DNA from: Mucor racemosus
Lineage: Eukaryota; Mucoromycota; Mucoromycetes; Mucorales; Mucoraceae
Length of the DNA: 64,000 nucleotides
NCBI GenBank assembly: GCA_027405735.1
Contig: JAPEHQ010000010.1
Location: forward strand, 1,736,001-1,800,000
Direction of reading: 5' to 3'
Below, piece by piece: positions 11,890 through 23,917 of this stretch. Position 1 is the first letter of the stretch. Each line of letters starts with the position of its first letter. The notes beneath the pieces are model-generated. The model searched no databases. It was not told the origin of the DNA and saw only the letters and a program-made list of their open reading frames with translations. A program made the translations under genes and the position numbers.

Positions 11890-14502
11890 ATGTCGAGTGA
11901 GTTTCTACTGAGAAACAGGCTATCCAATTTCAGTAGCGCAAGTTATAGTAGTAACCATAGCAACGGCAACCATAGCAACCGATTTGGCCAAACAGTGATA
12001 GGTCATGATTTTGCCTCAAATATACTTGTTGCTGATCTAGCAATTCGATCTACAGCGTTTAATTCTTCATCTTCATCACCATCAACTAGCTCAAATAAAA
12101 GTTTAAATGAAGCATCCGATGAGGAACAAGAAAATAATGACAATAACAAAAAAGCGAAACGTCGTGTCACTTTTAATTTAGACAATGTTCAAGTACAGAC
12201 AATACCCACATATTCTTCTTGTTCATCTGAAGACTCATCAGAATCAGATAGTTCATTAGAACAAGAAGATGAAGATTGTATATTTTCTCCACCTTCTTCT
12301 GCTGTTGTTGATGTTGTTCCTCCACCTTCTCCACCTCCGCCATCAACGCCGATGATGCCGCCACCACAATCGACAAATGCAACCATTTCGGAACGAATTT
12401 CGAAAAAAGCAAGTTATGATGCTTTACAACAAAGGAAGCAAATTAGAAGGCGAGATAATTGCAATCATTTTTTAACAACTAAACCTGGATATTGGTATCC
12501 TCTCAGTCCACCAACCACTACAAGATCATCAGCAAATGGTGGTATGGTTCGATATGGTAGTCCCTTACCTACATTAAGATCATTGGAGATGACAGAACGG
12601 TTAATAACTGAATCGATACAGAGAGAAATGGCGTTAAATCCAAATTTACTACATCATGCCTCTGCAAAGAAATCCAACTATACTCAAGAAACTCCCATTA
12701 CAGGAATACCACCAAGATCACCAATAATAAATAATGATGCAGTAAGCATGTTAATTACAGATTCAGATGATGACGGTGACGATGAGCAAGAGAACGATGA
12801 GGATAGTATACAAGAGAAGACACAAAATGATAATGATAAAACTGGTTTAGCTAGTAATGATGAACAGCCCAATATGAGAAATTCGCCTGAATCATTTTCG
12901 TCTGTTTTGATTGATGATGATGATGATGACGAAGAAAGTGATACATCAGCAACAACATCTTCACCTGAACCTCCAGCTAAATACAATCAAGAAAAAGAAC
13001 AAGTTGAAACTGACTTCACTAAATCAGTATATAATGAACTTGCTAAACGAAGAAATCAAAAAATAATACCATTTCCTGAATATGAACCACCTAAACTTAC
13101 TTTTCCATTTCAACAAAATTTGATTCCGATTTCAGCTAATGGCGATGTTATGATTATTCCGCCCCCTCAGAATAACTACGATCCTGTTTGGATAGATAAT
13201 CCCTCTACTAATACAATTAAAAATGATCAAACACAGACAAGGGGTATCTTTTTTGTAAAAGTACTTGAAGCCGAAAATTTGGATTTCCCTATAGATAATG
13301 GTAATATTTGTGTGTTTGTTGTGTAGCGGTGGCTGTCAATTTCTAATCAAGTTATTAGATAATACAAGCATTTATTGTAGTATTCGATATAAAAGTACAG
13401 AAAGTAGATCGTATGATCAAAAAATGGCACATACAATGATGATTGATCACGAAATGCGAATGTAAGTTTGAATGTAAATAGTAAGAATGCTCTGTAAAGC
13501 TTATGCAAGTTGATATATATAGTCAAGACGTTGATCCAAATGAACAAATTGCAATTACAATTCACGTTGCTGCAACACAAAATAACAAAAAAATGCAGCA
13601 ATCCAACTCTAGTTGGTATCACAGGATTAAGGCACCATCTGACCTTCAACGTTATGTGCATGAAAAAGATGGGTCTATTTGTCAAACTTTATTTGCACCA
13701 GATCGATTTATGACTGATGGCTCATTGGATCAAACTGCTTCATTAATGCTTGTAAATAATTGGTATCGAACTACTCAAAATGCAATTAATTCTTCAACTT
13801 CTTCTTTATTATTACGAAAGACATCTACACTAATGAAAAAGAAATCATCACAAATGTCAACAGCTATTATAAGGGAAAAGGCTGTGGGTAAAGTTTATGT
13901 GCAATGTTTGTATTTGAAAATTCAGGGCAATCATGTTCCTCGTGATTTAGATGAGGCTGTAGAAGCCCTAAATGCCAAACGTTTTCATAATACAGATTGG
14001 CAATCTGGTCATCTCTCTCAGCTGGGAGGCAATGTCAAGGTACAACAACTAATATTACTACTAGTTCCAACTCTAATTTTCAATTATATAGCATTTAAAA
14101 AGACTCTTTTTTAAATTAACAGGAGGATGTCTATTTGCATATCCTGATACCCCTTCAAAGCAAGATGATCAACCATTGTACAAAATACCACTTTCAAGAG
14201 CTACCCGATTGATTTGCGATAATTTTATTGTAGTAGAAAGGCCACAGCATCAATCACAAAGTACAAATCCAACTACATTAGTCAGTCAATTAGAACAAGT
14301 TATTATGCTTGATGATGAAGATGAACAAGAGGAAAAGGATAACGATGCCAATCAAGAAAAGAACAATTTTCAATTAGTATTTGACAATGGTGACAAGATA
14401 CATTTTGGTTGTGGATCTCTTGAAGAACGCAATAAATGGGTATCTGTCATAGAAATCATAATTTGTAGATTACCTCCATTGCCTGATTGGATCATGAATT
14501 AG
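11890..14502 (+). CDS. Bud4/anillin-like cortical protein with C-terminal PH domain
   Basis: Resembles fungal Bud4/Int1 and anillin-like proteins, which bind septins and the membrane at the site of cell division. Exons 11890-13300, 13359-13461, 13523-14039 and 14092-14502 give 813 residues; introns are 52-61 nt. The first 450 residues are disordered, with serine-, proline- and Asp/Glu-rich runs. From residue about 451 the family motif GIFFVKVLEAENLDFPID opens a C2-like anillin-homology region that continues across exons 2 and 3. The PH domain spans about 650-800: exon 4 supplies KRLFFKLTGGCLFAYPD and the closing helix LEERNKWVSVIEII. The acceptors at 13358, 13522 and 14091 were chosen because they alone keep the frame and complete the domains. 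Upstream is a long T tract. Bud4 versus another anillin-type paralogue cannot be settled here. Confidence 0.82.
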
Positions 14503-14828
14503 AATTTGATATTATACCATTTATTTCACAAAAAAAAACACCTATATATTTTACCAATTATTTACATGTACACACACACTCACACTCACACTTACACACA
14601 CTCACACACACTCACACACTCACGCACAAAAAATCACTGTTATTTAGCACTTTTTCATAAACTCACATTCTATTCATTACTATATTCCCATAAAATTCGC
14701 TTATTTATAAAGAAACGTTTTTTTTTTAGAAAAAAAGAAACATCTTTTTGACGTAAATATATTTATTTCTTATTAAAATTTAAAGCGTAATGATTAGTTA
14801 TTAAATAGAGTGTGGTATTTTGAGTAAT
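14503..14828. repeat. Convergent intergenic spacer with CA-type microsatellite
   Basis: Spacer between the 3' ends of the Bud4-like gene (+) and the serine-rich gene (-). Positions 14570-14627 are an imperfect CACACT/CACACA run; the remainder is AT-rich 3' flanking sequence. Confidence 0.75.
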
Positions 14829-15613
14829 TTATCCATAGCTTCTTCTCCTAATTGCTGCTTCAGATAATGACGCCGAAGGTGATAACTCCTGTTGCCGACT
14901 ACTGTCACTATGACTATGGTTCTTATTACCTACAAGACGCCCAAATCCAGCCTAAATTATAAACTAGTTAAATTTTTGTTTGCCAGATCTTCATCATATA
15001 GTATTACCTTGAGTCTCCCATGCAAAGGCTTATTAACAATATAATCTACCAAACTACCTCTTCGTCTGGGTGGGGATGTAGGAGGGGCAGAGAAAGATAC
15101 ATCTTTTTCTTCTTCTTCTTCTTCTTCTTCTTCTTCTTCTTCTTCCATAGACATTTTAGAAAAATCTAATATATCTGATAAAGATGTTTTGTTTACTTGC
15201 GACAAAGAATAAGAAAGTGAATCTGAAATAAATGAATCAATATCTTCTTCATCGGTATCATCTGCTTCGTCTTGTTTCAGAGGTTGATCACTGCCTGGAG
15301 TAATCATATTTCTAGATATCCAAGGCTTGCTCAAAATAGAAGCATTAGATTCTACATCAGACATATTAGAGTATTCTGATTTTGTATGTTGAGCACGAAT
15401 AGAAGAAGAGATATTGTGAACAGAAGAAGGCGTAAACATAGATTCGCCATAAGAATAAAGTGAAAACATGGACGCATCCTCATCTGCGCCATTTATACTT
15501 GAAGGCACGCTACTTTTAATAGAAGGAGGTGTCTTTTTTGATCTACTATTTGATGATTTTTTCCACCACCATCTAATTGTTGATGATGTATTAGTTCTTG
15601 ATGTAGTTGCCAT
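14829..15613 (-). CDS. Unrecognised serine-rich acidic protein, 242 aa
   Basis: I do not recognise the family. Exons 15008-15613 and 14829-14951 (56-nt intron) give 242 residues. The N-terminus is basic with IRWWWKKSSNSRSKK, followed by serine-rich sequence and an acidic stretch (DEADDTDEEDIDSF). A run of about 13 glutamates is encoded by a TCT repeat at 15107-15145. The C-terminal part has SPPRRRGSLVDYIVNKPLHGRLK joined to AGFGRLVGNK, and ends in AIRRRSYG. The RRRGS and RRRSYG motifs look like basophilic kinase sites. No membrane segment or signal peptide is seen. The start at 15611-15613 (MATTSRT) is preferred to an upstream in-frame ATG because the codons between look non-coding. It is probably a real gene, since the intron restores a coherent frame. 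Confidence 0.65.
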
Positions 15614-16985
15614 TTTTATGTAAAGTATGGAAAAAGAAGGAAAAAGAGAATTAAAACGTAAACAAATCAATCGACAGACGCCCTTCCTTATTTATAGGCT
15701 TGTTTCGCACTCTAAACTCTATTATTTTGGTTATGCAGCAGACCATATTTTGCAGGTCAGGCAGATAAGCGAAATAGGAGTTGTAACAACAACTGTAGTC
15801 TATTCCGTGTTGGCCCATTTTGACAGGATTCTCCTGGGTTAAATGCTACTACGCACATATTGAATTGAAAAAAATTGGCTGATTAAATTGTTGGCACTTA
15901 ACTTTTTACCCCTTATATGCATGAGTTTTGCCTAAATGCCAACTATACAAATTGACCATCAGTCAAATTTCTATGAATAACGTGCTAAGTAATGTCTGGT
16001 TCATTCTATATCTATTTATTGTTATTTTACAGGATTCGTTCATTATTTTGGTAAAAAATCATTTAGTGGAGGCTTTATCCATATCACTATTTGAGAAGGA
16101 TTCATGCATCAATAAAAATAGGTGTATTGGTTAAATATTTACAGACGGCGTGTTGGCTGTATTTATTTCTGGTTTATTGGAAATAAATGCTGAATTAGCA
16201 GTAATGTTAATATTGACAATGTCAAAAAATTTTACATTAAAATTTAAACTAATTCGATTACTTCCATTAAAGAATTTTTTTTAGGAATTTGAAAGGAGCA
16301 CAACAGTGATTCAACCACATATAACTATTTTCAATATCTCAAATCCAATCTTCGTATTTTTTTTTTTTTTACCAAGTATTGTTCTTAAAAATGTATCTTT
16401 GCACATGTGGGAAGATGTTGTAACTAAAAAGAAAAAGTTGATTTACCATGGTCAACACCCTAAAAATGATAAGCTAACTATCAAAAAGTTTCATTACTGT
16501 TCCTACAAACTGCAAACTTTCCATTGAAGAAGATAGCACAATTCAATTATTTCTATTTTTCACGTATTGGAGATCAGAACACTTGATATTCATCTAAGAT
16601 CTCCATTGAAGCTGCAAAATTAAAAAAATTATATTTCAGTGCGTGTAAATTATTTTATGTACCTGTCTTTAGAAACTTAATTTTAGTGATAAATATTTTG
16701 ATGAACTGCTAATAAAATGTGTGTTATTGTTCACATGGGTACATATTTCTAGTAGAGGCTCAATTCAAAATATAATTTTACTGCTATGTGAGTAGTGTCG
16801 TGATAATAATAATGCAATGAGACAAATACAGTTGTAAGTTAAAAAGATAATGTTTATTAAGTTTGACATTTACGATCTAATATTTATCCTATCATTATTG
16901 TGTAGCAAAAGAGATAAAAACTTCAACGGCAGTAGATGTATATTAGCAACTACATACACTGCCATCAGCAGCAAAAATAAAAGAA
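15614..16985. other. Intergenic, no gene seen
   Basis: AT-rich sequence upstream of the serine-rich gene and downstream of tRNA-Pro (both minus strand). Short open frames at 15627-15842, 15928-16134 and 16306-16527 lack motifs. Nothing repeated was noticed. Confidence 0.5.
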
Positions 16986-17057
16986 GGGCTTCTCCGGGAA
17001 TCGAACCCGGGACCTCTCGCACCCTAAGCGAGAATTATACCACTAAACCAAGAAACC
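16986..17057 (-). tRNA. tRNA-Pro (anticodon AGG)
   Basis: The minus strand folds as a full 72-nt cloverleaf. The acceptor stem GGTTTCT pairs with AGAAGCC (one G-T pair), and C73 is the discriminator base. The anticodon stem is CTCGC/GCGAG around a TTAGGGT loop, so the anticodon is AGG. The T arm is CCGGG-TTCGATT-CCCGG. No intron. T-rich sequence (TTTTATTTTT) follows the 3' end and can serve as a Pol III terminator. Confidence 0.95.
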
Positions 17058-17369
17058 ACTTCATATTTGAAAAATTTTAAAAAATTATATATTTTCTTGG
17101 GGGTTTTTTTTTTTTTTAAATTTAAATTTCACTGTAGTAACTATAGCTTGTGTTACCTCTTATTCCCTGCAGGTAATGTATCCATATTTTTTTTATTGGT
17201 AGAGTAAATGCTGCCAGTAATGAGAAAGTAATGAAATATTAGCGTGCCTCTGGCTCTGGGTAAATATTTTCTGAAATTTCAAAACACTCGTTTCCTTTTC
17301 TAAAAAAAATATGAAGAAAACCTTTTTCGAATAAAAAATACCAACGTGTATTTGAGTATAAACAATGTA

Positions 17370-18380
17370 TTATTCTCAAACCGGACGTCAAATCCAAAAA
17401 AGTAAACAATAACAGATCCGGAACCGGAAGTTACTCATTTGAGTATTAACTAAAAAACTGTGCTTCTAAAAGCATAGTATTTCAGTATTCAGCATGGTAT
17501 TTCAGCATGGTATTCCAGCATGATACATTACTATTAAATAGCATCTAAACTACCTTATCACAGCATTAATTCCATTCCAATAAACGATATCTCTTTTCTT
17601 GATTAAATTTCTAGTTTTACTTAACATTAATATATTCTAATTGCAGTAAATTACGATGTTATTTACTAAAATAAAAAAAATATAAAAATAAAAGCAGTAG
17701 AAATACAATTATAATCAGCTAAAGTTTTTATTACAAAAGATTTCTGAAGAGTTAAAATAATTGAAAAGTATGAGGGTATTTATAGTGATTTGGAGAACTT
17801 GGATACCATCAGACTTGAATGGATGTATATTTAGTAATCTTCCAGTTTTGAGTACATTGTTATTGATTTGATATTTTAAGGGGTAAATTGTGTAGAGCAT
17901 TGACCATAAGGGATTGTATGTCAAGTGTGACAATATCGACCTTTTGGGAAATGGTTGTTTTTGTTTATTTCTGTTATATCTATTTTATGTAACCTTGATT
18001 TTTTAAGGGGTAGTTTTTATATGCTTGAATCTTATTTATATTGATAGTGCAACTACGATATAGATGAGTAGTTGACTAAATTGATATCTTTGTTTATTAT
18101 CATTATTGATTTGGATAGAATCCTGTTTTGATATATATGTCGTTTGTGTAATTGATTGCGCCGTGATCAAGGGTGCTATCATCTACACGACATGTATGGT
18201 TCAAAAAGGGTATTTCATATTTTTAGCATGCGTTTGTTATTGTGTTCAATTGAAGCGTTTGTTTATTATCGTTGTTCACATTTTAAGTGGCATCATATTT
18301 TATGAGCGACACTTGAAATTTAGGTTGTTTTTATTTTATCAAGCGTTTTTAGTATGTAATTCCACTGCACTAATAAATCA
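17370..18380 (+). repeat. LTR-like repeat family C, copy 1, interrupted by a solo LTR
   Basis: Positions about 17370-17641 and 18370-18380 match 54286-54907 in the same order: an 'aaaccgga' opening, 'aagtaaacaataacag', 'ccggaac', repeated 'agcatggtattcca' words, then 'ttccaataaacgata' and 'ttgattaaatttctagttttattt'. The 3' end reads ATAAATCA in both. The solo LTR at 17642-18369 sits inside it. The Y-rich start and CA end suggest an LTR, but no matching target duplication was found for this family. Confidence 0.6.
17642..18369 (+). mobile_element. Solo LTR, family A copy 1 (728 bp)
   Basis: Begins TGCAGTAAATTA and ends TAATTCCACTGCA, giving the TG...CA ends and short terminal inverted repeat of a retrotransposon LTR. 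Flanked by the 5-bp target duplication CTAAT at 17637-17641 and 18370-18374. A second copy lies at 46260-46988, with about 20 differences by eye, mostly transitions. Removing the LTR and one CTAAT rejoins the surrounding family C repeat exactly as in its second copy near 54890-54907. The short open frame it contains (17715-17933, minus) recurs in copy 2 and is not a gene. Confidence 0.9.
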
Positions 18381-18404
18381 TTAAAGATGGATGTATATTT
18401 TACT

Positions 18405-19182
18405 TTTAAATCCTTTAAAATTTGCGATTTTGTAGACTTTTTTTTTAATCCGGTTGTGCCATCTTATACTTTCCAATTCAAACCAGTTATTAGTAGGCTA
18501 ATGTTGTACGTTGTATTTTATACTTTACATAAAATAAGCCTTTAAATAATTAGTTATAATACAGTTGAACCTTAATTTTTGTATGAAAAAATTTCAATAC
18601 CTGCATCTCACAGCTGCTTGAGATATTTAAATAGCCGTGTCCGGAGTGTCCGGTAAATTTTTAACTGGAAGTTTACAGCTTGGAAATATTTTAGATGACC
18701 GCATTCGGAGATTGTTCGGCGTTTTTTTGGAAGAACGATTATTGACAAAAATGCGGAGCACGTATTTATTTTATGGTAAAAAAAAACTTTTTTGAAATCA
18801 AACTCAGGGGCTTATAAATGAGCCAAAAATATCTGTGAATCTAATTTTTTTTACTTTTAATCTTTTTAATTTGAGCTGAAGAAGTATGATAATAGTTCTA
18901 CTTTGTATTATTATAATTCTTACGTCATTTTATTATGTTGTTTACATATACTTTGATTGGTGATTTTTAATTGGTATCTTTTTTGTATGCCACTACCAAG
19001 TACCGTACTTCATCACATTCTACAGTATCAATCAATATATCTTACAATCTATTAATGTCGACATGCGTTGAAGTGCAAAGTCTTGATATCGGATATAAGA
19101 AGCTCCTAGCGCACTAAATTTATTCAGTAATTAACAAGAACGCTTCGACCTCAATTATGACATTATATTATTTCATCCCAGC
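18405..19182 (+). repeat. Dispersed repeat family B, copy 1
   Basis: Matches 45192-45750 in direct orientation, from 'taaatcctttaaa' to 'catcccagc'. Includes a CCG-rich core (TCCGGAGTGTCCGG) amid AT-rich sequence. The second copy lacks about 220 bp corresponding to about 18775-18990. No coding capacity seen. Confidence 0.6.
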
Positions 19183-19406
19183 TGTCGGTTTTCGAGGATA
19201 TTGAACAGCCAAATCCATTTCTAACTCACATTGAAATATAATTCTTATAAATAGTCTTTTAAACCAAAACCTAGAAGCTCTTGGTTTCTTTCTTTTACCA
19301 TTATTAGTTTTTCTAGTAATAAAGCCTACGTTCTCCATAATAAATGCTACTAGTCTTTATTATTATTCTTTCTATAAATAAGATTGTATGTATCCATGAA
19401 CTCTCA
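19183..19406 (+). mobile_element. LTR-like fragment, family G copy 1
   Basis: Matches 41814-42051 from TGTCGGTTTTCGAGG to ACTCTCA, with a conserved TATAAATAG and AATAAAGCCTA, the TATA box and polyadenylation-type signals of an LTR. No target duplication flanks this copy; it begins exactly where repeat B ends ('catcccagc'), so it is truncated, recombined or joined to lost internal sequence. Confidence 0.6.
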
Positions 19407-19825
19407 ATATTCATGGAAAAAAAGTACAGAGAACAATAGGAATTCGACTAGATAACGTTAGGGTTTTATTATCAAATAGAACTTAATTGGCTCTTCTTTG
19501 ACAGGAAGATGCCCTTCTATTTATACGCAATTTCTAATCTATATTCTAATTCAATGAGAACAAATAAAGGCATGCCATTTCCATAATCTACCTGATATCT
19601 GTAGGTCCTGATTTTATCGTGGATGAAATCAGGCCATATTAAACAATAGTGTATTTATGGTTTAGATCAATAATTATAATTTGCTAGGACCCATATTTCG
19701 ATTATAAGATTACTTGCTGTATCAATCAGACATGTCAAATTAAAGTGATTCCTGATTTATCCCAGTGGTAATTCAAGTTAGACACCAGATGAAATGGAGA
19801 TCTAAATGGATGTGATCCACACCTT

Positions 19826-20131
19826 TTAATAATGAAATTTACTTGTTTTGAAATACTCTTAACATATTTTAGTGTGAAAAAATTCCGAGCGTCTTTATTT
19901 TTTTTCTTTTTTTTTTGGCATTTCTGTAGTATATTTCAAAATATTGATTAAATTGAGCAGCATTTTTTTTTTACATTAATGTCATCAACCTCATTGAGCG
20001 CTCTCTCGAACCCAGTTTAATTTTTTTCAAATTATCACTCAATCCCAATAACAATATAAACCCATATTTAATTCATTCTAATAAACGGTACTTTTCACGT
20101 TGATTTGAATTTACAAAGTCTCGATAAATCA
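19826..20131. repeat. Fragments of family D and of the 310-bp LTR (inverted)
   Basis: 19826-20025 matches 38140-38340 and 55608-55775 (family D; shared words 'ttacttgttttgaaatactct' in part, 'ggcattt.tgtagta', 'tttacatt.atatcatcaacct'). 20030-20131 is the reverse complement of the first 90-100 bases of the LTR at 54369-54678 (ending in GATAAATCA here). Both are partial copies. Confidence 0.5.
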
Positions 20132-21670
20132 GCTTTAAAGAAATTCAGCAACTAAAAAAAATACTTCCAATCAATGAATATTGATCCAAATGGCCTGCGA
20201 GTTTCAAATGTATACTACAGCTGCAACTGTATCCAGAATTACAACTTTCGGCATTCATTAATTTACTGGATAAATCGCAAGGATAAACCGCGCCCTTTTC
20301 TGCTTGTTGAAAGCTGTTTGTAACGCATAGCCGGATGGAAAGTGTGGTTAATATCGGGAAATTTGATGATGTAATTAAGATAGCTCAGGAACACTATTTC
20401 AAAGTTTTAAGCGATATTCTGTCTGTTGTTATTTGCGCGTTTTCAAAAATGGCATCAGGCATACAACGAAAAAATATATGATTACTCCATTGAAAATGCA
20501 GTTATATTTAAACAAATTAGTGCAGATAAAAGCTAAACATTTTACGCATATTATAAATACAATAAATATGGCATAAAAAAGACTTCATATTTTTTGGTAG
20601 GTTGATTAAAACCAAGCGACATTTAGTAATTTTTACATTTCCTGATACAAATAGTGCCAAAATCTTCGAAATGCTTTAAAAACCAATACAAGTTTTATTA
20701 TGCAAGTTACATCTTCAATATGGTGCATTAGAATCACAAAAACCTCCAAAATTAGTAGAGAGATCAATGACTAAAATACAGAAAAGTTTACATTTTCCAA
20801 TACTATGAGATGTCCCGATGATATTTTTGAACAACAATGTCAACTGATATTAATAATCAATAATACTTGCTATTAGTTTCAATCGAATCAATTGCATTCT
20901 GCAAGAACTGGCTACAAATAATTGTGTTTGTGCGGTTCCAAATCCCAATTTGAATAAAAACGTGCGTGCTTAATTATTAAAGAGTATGCTATATATGAGA
21001 TACTTGTCATTAAAAAACAAAGTAAAAACAATTGAAGCAGTTCATCAGTTTCTCTGCTGTCATCAAAAAAGAGGATAGTTGGGTTTGAGCATGGTTGTTT
21101 CTAGTACTGCAAGAAATCAAAAGATTCTTCTATTCGTATTGTAACTTCTTTTCATTTTTTAGGGCAAATTACAATATATTAACTGACGTATTTTTCATTT
21201 TCATATGGTAGCACGAGTTTATCTCTATTGGATGTATTTTTATTCTTTTCGAAACATTGATTTTTCGTAGAGATATCCCAAAAAAGTAACCTTCATTTTC
21301 ATGTTGATGTTGTAATGGTAAACATTCGCCCGAACGTGCTTGGAGAAATTCTTTGTTTCTATTTATGGACATGTAGAGCTACTCAAACATCAACAGCAAA
21401 AGAATACTTGTGTCGAGTTTCGAGATCCATCCAAAGTATTGTCTATATGAAACTCTTCCAATGTTAATTTGAATATGTTGAGTTAGCTTTACTGCATTGG
21501 TACCTTTTTTGAAATGAATTAGCAAAGCAGTCTTTGAAGGGAAAGCAGTCTTTTTTTTTCAGTTTTTTTTTTTTTTTTTTCGAGATAATTTTTCGATAAA
21601 AGAGAATCGCTAACCACATTTACCAGTTATAAATCATCCCTCTTTATTTAAAGAATTTTTTTTATATAAA
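20132..21670. other. Intergenic, upstream of the NOG2-type gene
   Basis: AT-rich DNA with no gene seen. The last 120 bases before the ATG carry T runs (21550-21582) and are the presumed core promoter of the GTPase gene. An open frame at 21169-21372 (minus) has no recognisable motif. Confidence 0.5.
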
Positions 21671-23804
21671 ATGGGTCAATTTAAGAAAGAAAAGCAAAGA
21701 GTCTCCCGTGATAAAGCCGGTGGCGATGATCGTGCAAAGAACTTGAGAGTTAAGGGTGAAAATTTCTACAGAGATGCCAAGAAGATCAAGTATATCAACA
21801 TGCTTAAGGGCGGTAAAGCCACTCGTAATTCTCAAGGTAGAATTATTCAAGCTGCCGAATTTCAAAGCACTGAAGTCAAGACTGCCCGAGTTGCTCCCAA
21901 CAGAAAGTGGTTTGGTAAGTTGATTTACTCATTTTATAGCTGGATGTGCATTGACATTTTGTTTTGTTATCAGGTAATACTCGAGTTATTGGACAAAAAG
22001 CTCTTGAAGATTTCCGTGAGTCTTTAGCAGCCAAGGTTGACGATCCCTATCAAGTTTTGTTGAAGCAAAATAAGTTACCCATGTCTCTTTTGCAAGATTC
22101 AACCAAGCAAGGCCGTATGCACATCCTTGAAACCGATACTTTTAGCAATACATTTGGTGGTAAGGCTCAAAGAAATAAGCCCAAGTTGAACATTGGATCT
22201 ATGGAAGAATTAATGGCTCGAGTTGATGATACTCATGGTAATTATATTATAATCTAAATTGACCTGCATAAGATTCTAATTTAGTTATATTTTCATGATT
22301 AGAAACATATAAATCAGACAAGGATAGCAGTCTTTTAGCCAACAAAGAATCTGACTATACAGATGCTGCCCGTGCTTGGTATCTTCAAGCTGGTCAATCC
22401 AAGCGTATTTGGAACGAATTGTACAAGGTTATTGATTCATCTGATGTTATTATTCATGTCCTCGATGCTCGTGATCCCATTGGTACTCGTTGTCGCAACA
22501 TTGAGAATTTCATCAAGAAGGAAAAGCCTCACAAGCAATTAATCTTTGTTCTCAACAAGTGTGATCTTGTACCTACTTGGTCCACTGCCCGTTGGGTATC
22601 TCATCTTTCCAAGTCTGCTCCTACTCTTGCTTTCCATGCTTCCATCAACAACTCATTTGGTAAGGGTTCTCTTATCCAGCTTTTGCGTCAATTCTCTTCT
22701 TTGCACAGTGATAAGAAGCAAATCTCTGTTGGTTTCATTGGTTATCCCAACACTGGTAAATCTTCCATTATCAATACTCTCAAGGCCAAGAAGGTCTGTA
22801 CTGTTGCTCCCATTCCTGGTGAGACCAAGGTCTGGCAATATATTACTTTGATGAAGCGTATTTACCTCATTGATTGTCCTGGTGTTGTTCCTCCCAATGT
22901 TGATGATGGAGAAGTTGATATTATTTTGAAGGGTTCAGTACGTGTTGAGAAAATGTCTAACCCTGAAGATACCATTCCTACCATTTTGGAGCGTGTTAGA
23001 CATGAATACCTCAAGAGAACTTATGGCCTTCAAGGTTGGGAAGATCATACCGACTTTTTGGAACAAATTGCCAGAAAGACTGGTAAGTTGCTCAAGAAGG
23101 GTGAACCTGATGTTCACAATGTATCCATTATGGTTCTCAATGACTGGCTTCGTGGTCGTATTCCTTTCTATGTTCCTCCCCCTGAGTCTGTTGAGCCTTT
23201 AACTGCTGAACAAAAGGAACAAAAGAGAAACAAGTTTGGTGTTGAACAAATGTTTGCAAAGATCAATGTTACTAGTGATTATTTGGAAGATGATTTAGCA
23301 AACAATGCTCAATTAGTTGCTGAAGAGCGTGCTAGAGCCAAGGCCAAGAAGGCCGAAGAAGCTGCTTCTCGTGCATATGCTGAAGGATCCAATGAAAAGA
23401 CCAAAAAGACCAAGCCTGTTGTTGCTGAATCCGAGGTCACTGATTGGGATGAAGTTTTCGAGAGTGTTGTTGGTGAAGAAGGTCCTGTTGTCAATGCACC
23501 TGTCATTGAAGGCGAGGAAGAAGTTGATAGCGAACTCGAAATGAGTGGAGCTGAAGATAACGAAGAAGAAGAAGAAGAAAAAGAGGAAGTTGAAGAAGAA
23601 CAACCTGCCAAGAAGGTCCGAGTGAATAACAATGAATTTGAAGCTGATAAAAAGGGCAAAAAGGCTGGTGTTCATTATTACGAAACTGCCAATGTTAAGA
23701 ATAAGAATCGTAACAAGGTCAAGCCTGATGAGCAAAAGAAGAAGGTACTCAATTCTCGCTTAAAGGGATCTGCTATCTCTGGATCAAAGCGTAAGAGAAA
23801 TTAA
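21671..23804 (+). CDS. NOG2: Nucleolar GTPase NOG2/GNL2, 60S ribosome assembly
   Basis: Circularly permuted YlqF/NOG2-family GTPase that acts on nucleolar and nuclear pre-60S particles. Exons 21671-21914, 21974-22237 and 22303-23804 give 669 residues; introns are 59 and 65 nt. The N-terminal NGP1NT domain (residues 1-200) is basic. The GTPase motifs appear in permuted order: NKCD (G4) at about 254-257, GYPNTGKSS (G1) at 316-324, PGETK (G2) at 341-345 and DCPG (G3) at 360-363. The C-terminus has an acidic block ([12 protein letters not shown]) and a lysine-rich tail, usual for nucleolar proteins. Codon use is markedly biased to C- or T-ending codons compared with the neighbouring Sec16 and AP-3 genes, which fits high expression. 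Start chosen at the conserved [10 protein letters not shown]. Confidence 0.96.
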
Positions 23805-23886
23805 ATTGCTTAATACACACCACATATGCATCCGCCAGCACCCTATTTAGATTTCATATATATTTTTCTGTCTTTTACTATCGTTC

Positions 23887-23917
<31 letters not shown>

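Noticed and set aside
13301..13326. A 26-nt intron or frameshift in the Bud4-like gene ending at TGTGTAG
   Set aside because: It leaves the frame broken at a stop. A 58-nt intron ending at 13358 (TTATTAG) keeps the frame and restores the conserved domain.
14040..14123. A longer last intron of the Bud4-like gene ending at AACAG
   Set aside because: The phase does not fit and the start of the PH domain would be lost; the acceptor at 14091 fits both frame and domain.
16850..17080. Plus-strand open frame over the tRNA
   Set aside because: It runs through tRNA-Pro; the tRNA explains the conserved sequence.
17715..17933. 72-aa minus-strand frame present twice (also 46334-46552)
   Set aside because: Repeated only because it lies inside the two family A LTRs; no motif or start context.
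23309..23735. Long minus-strand frames opposite the NOG2 C-terminus
   Set aside because: Antisense shadows of the acidic, codon-biased C-terminal coding region.
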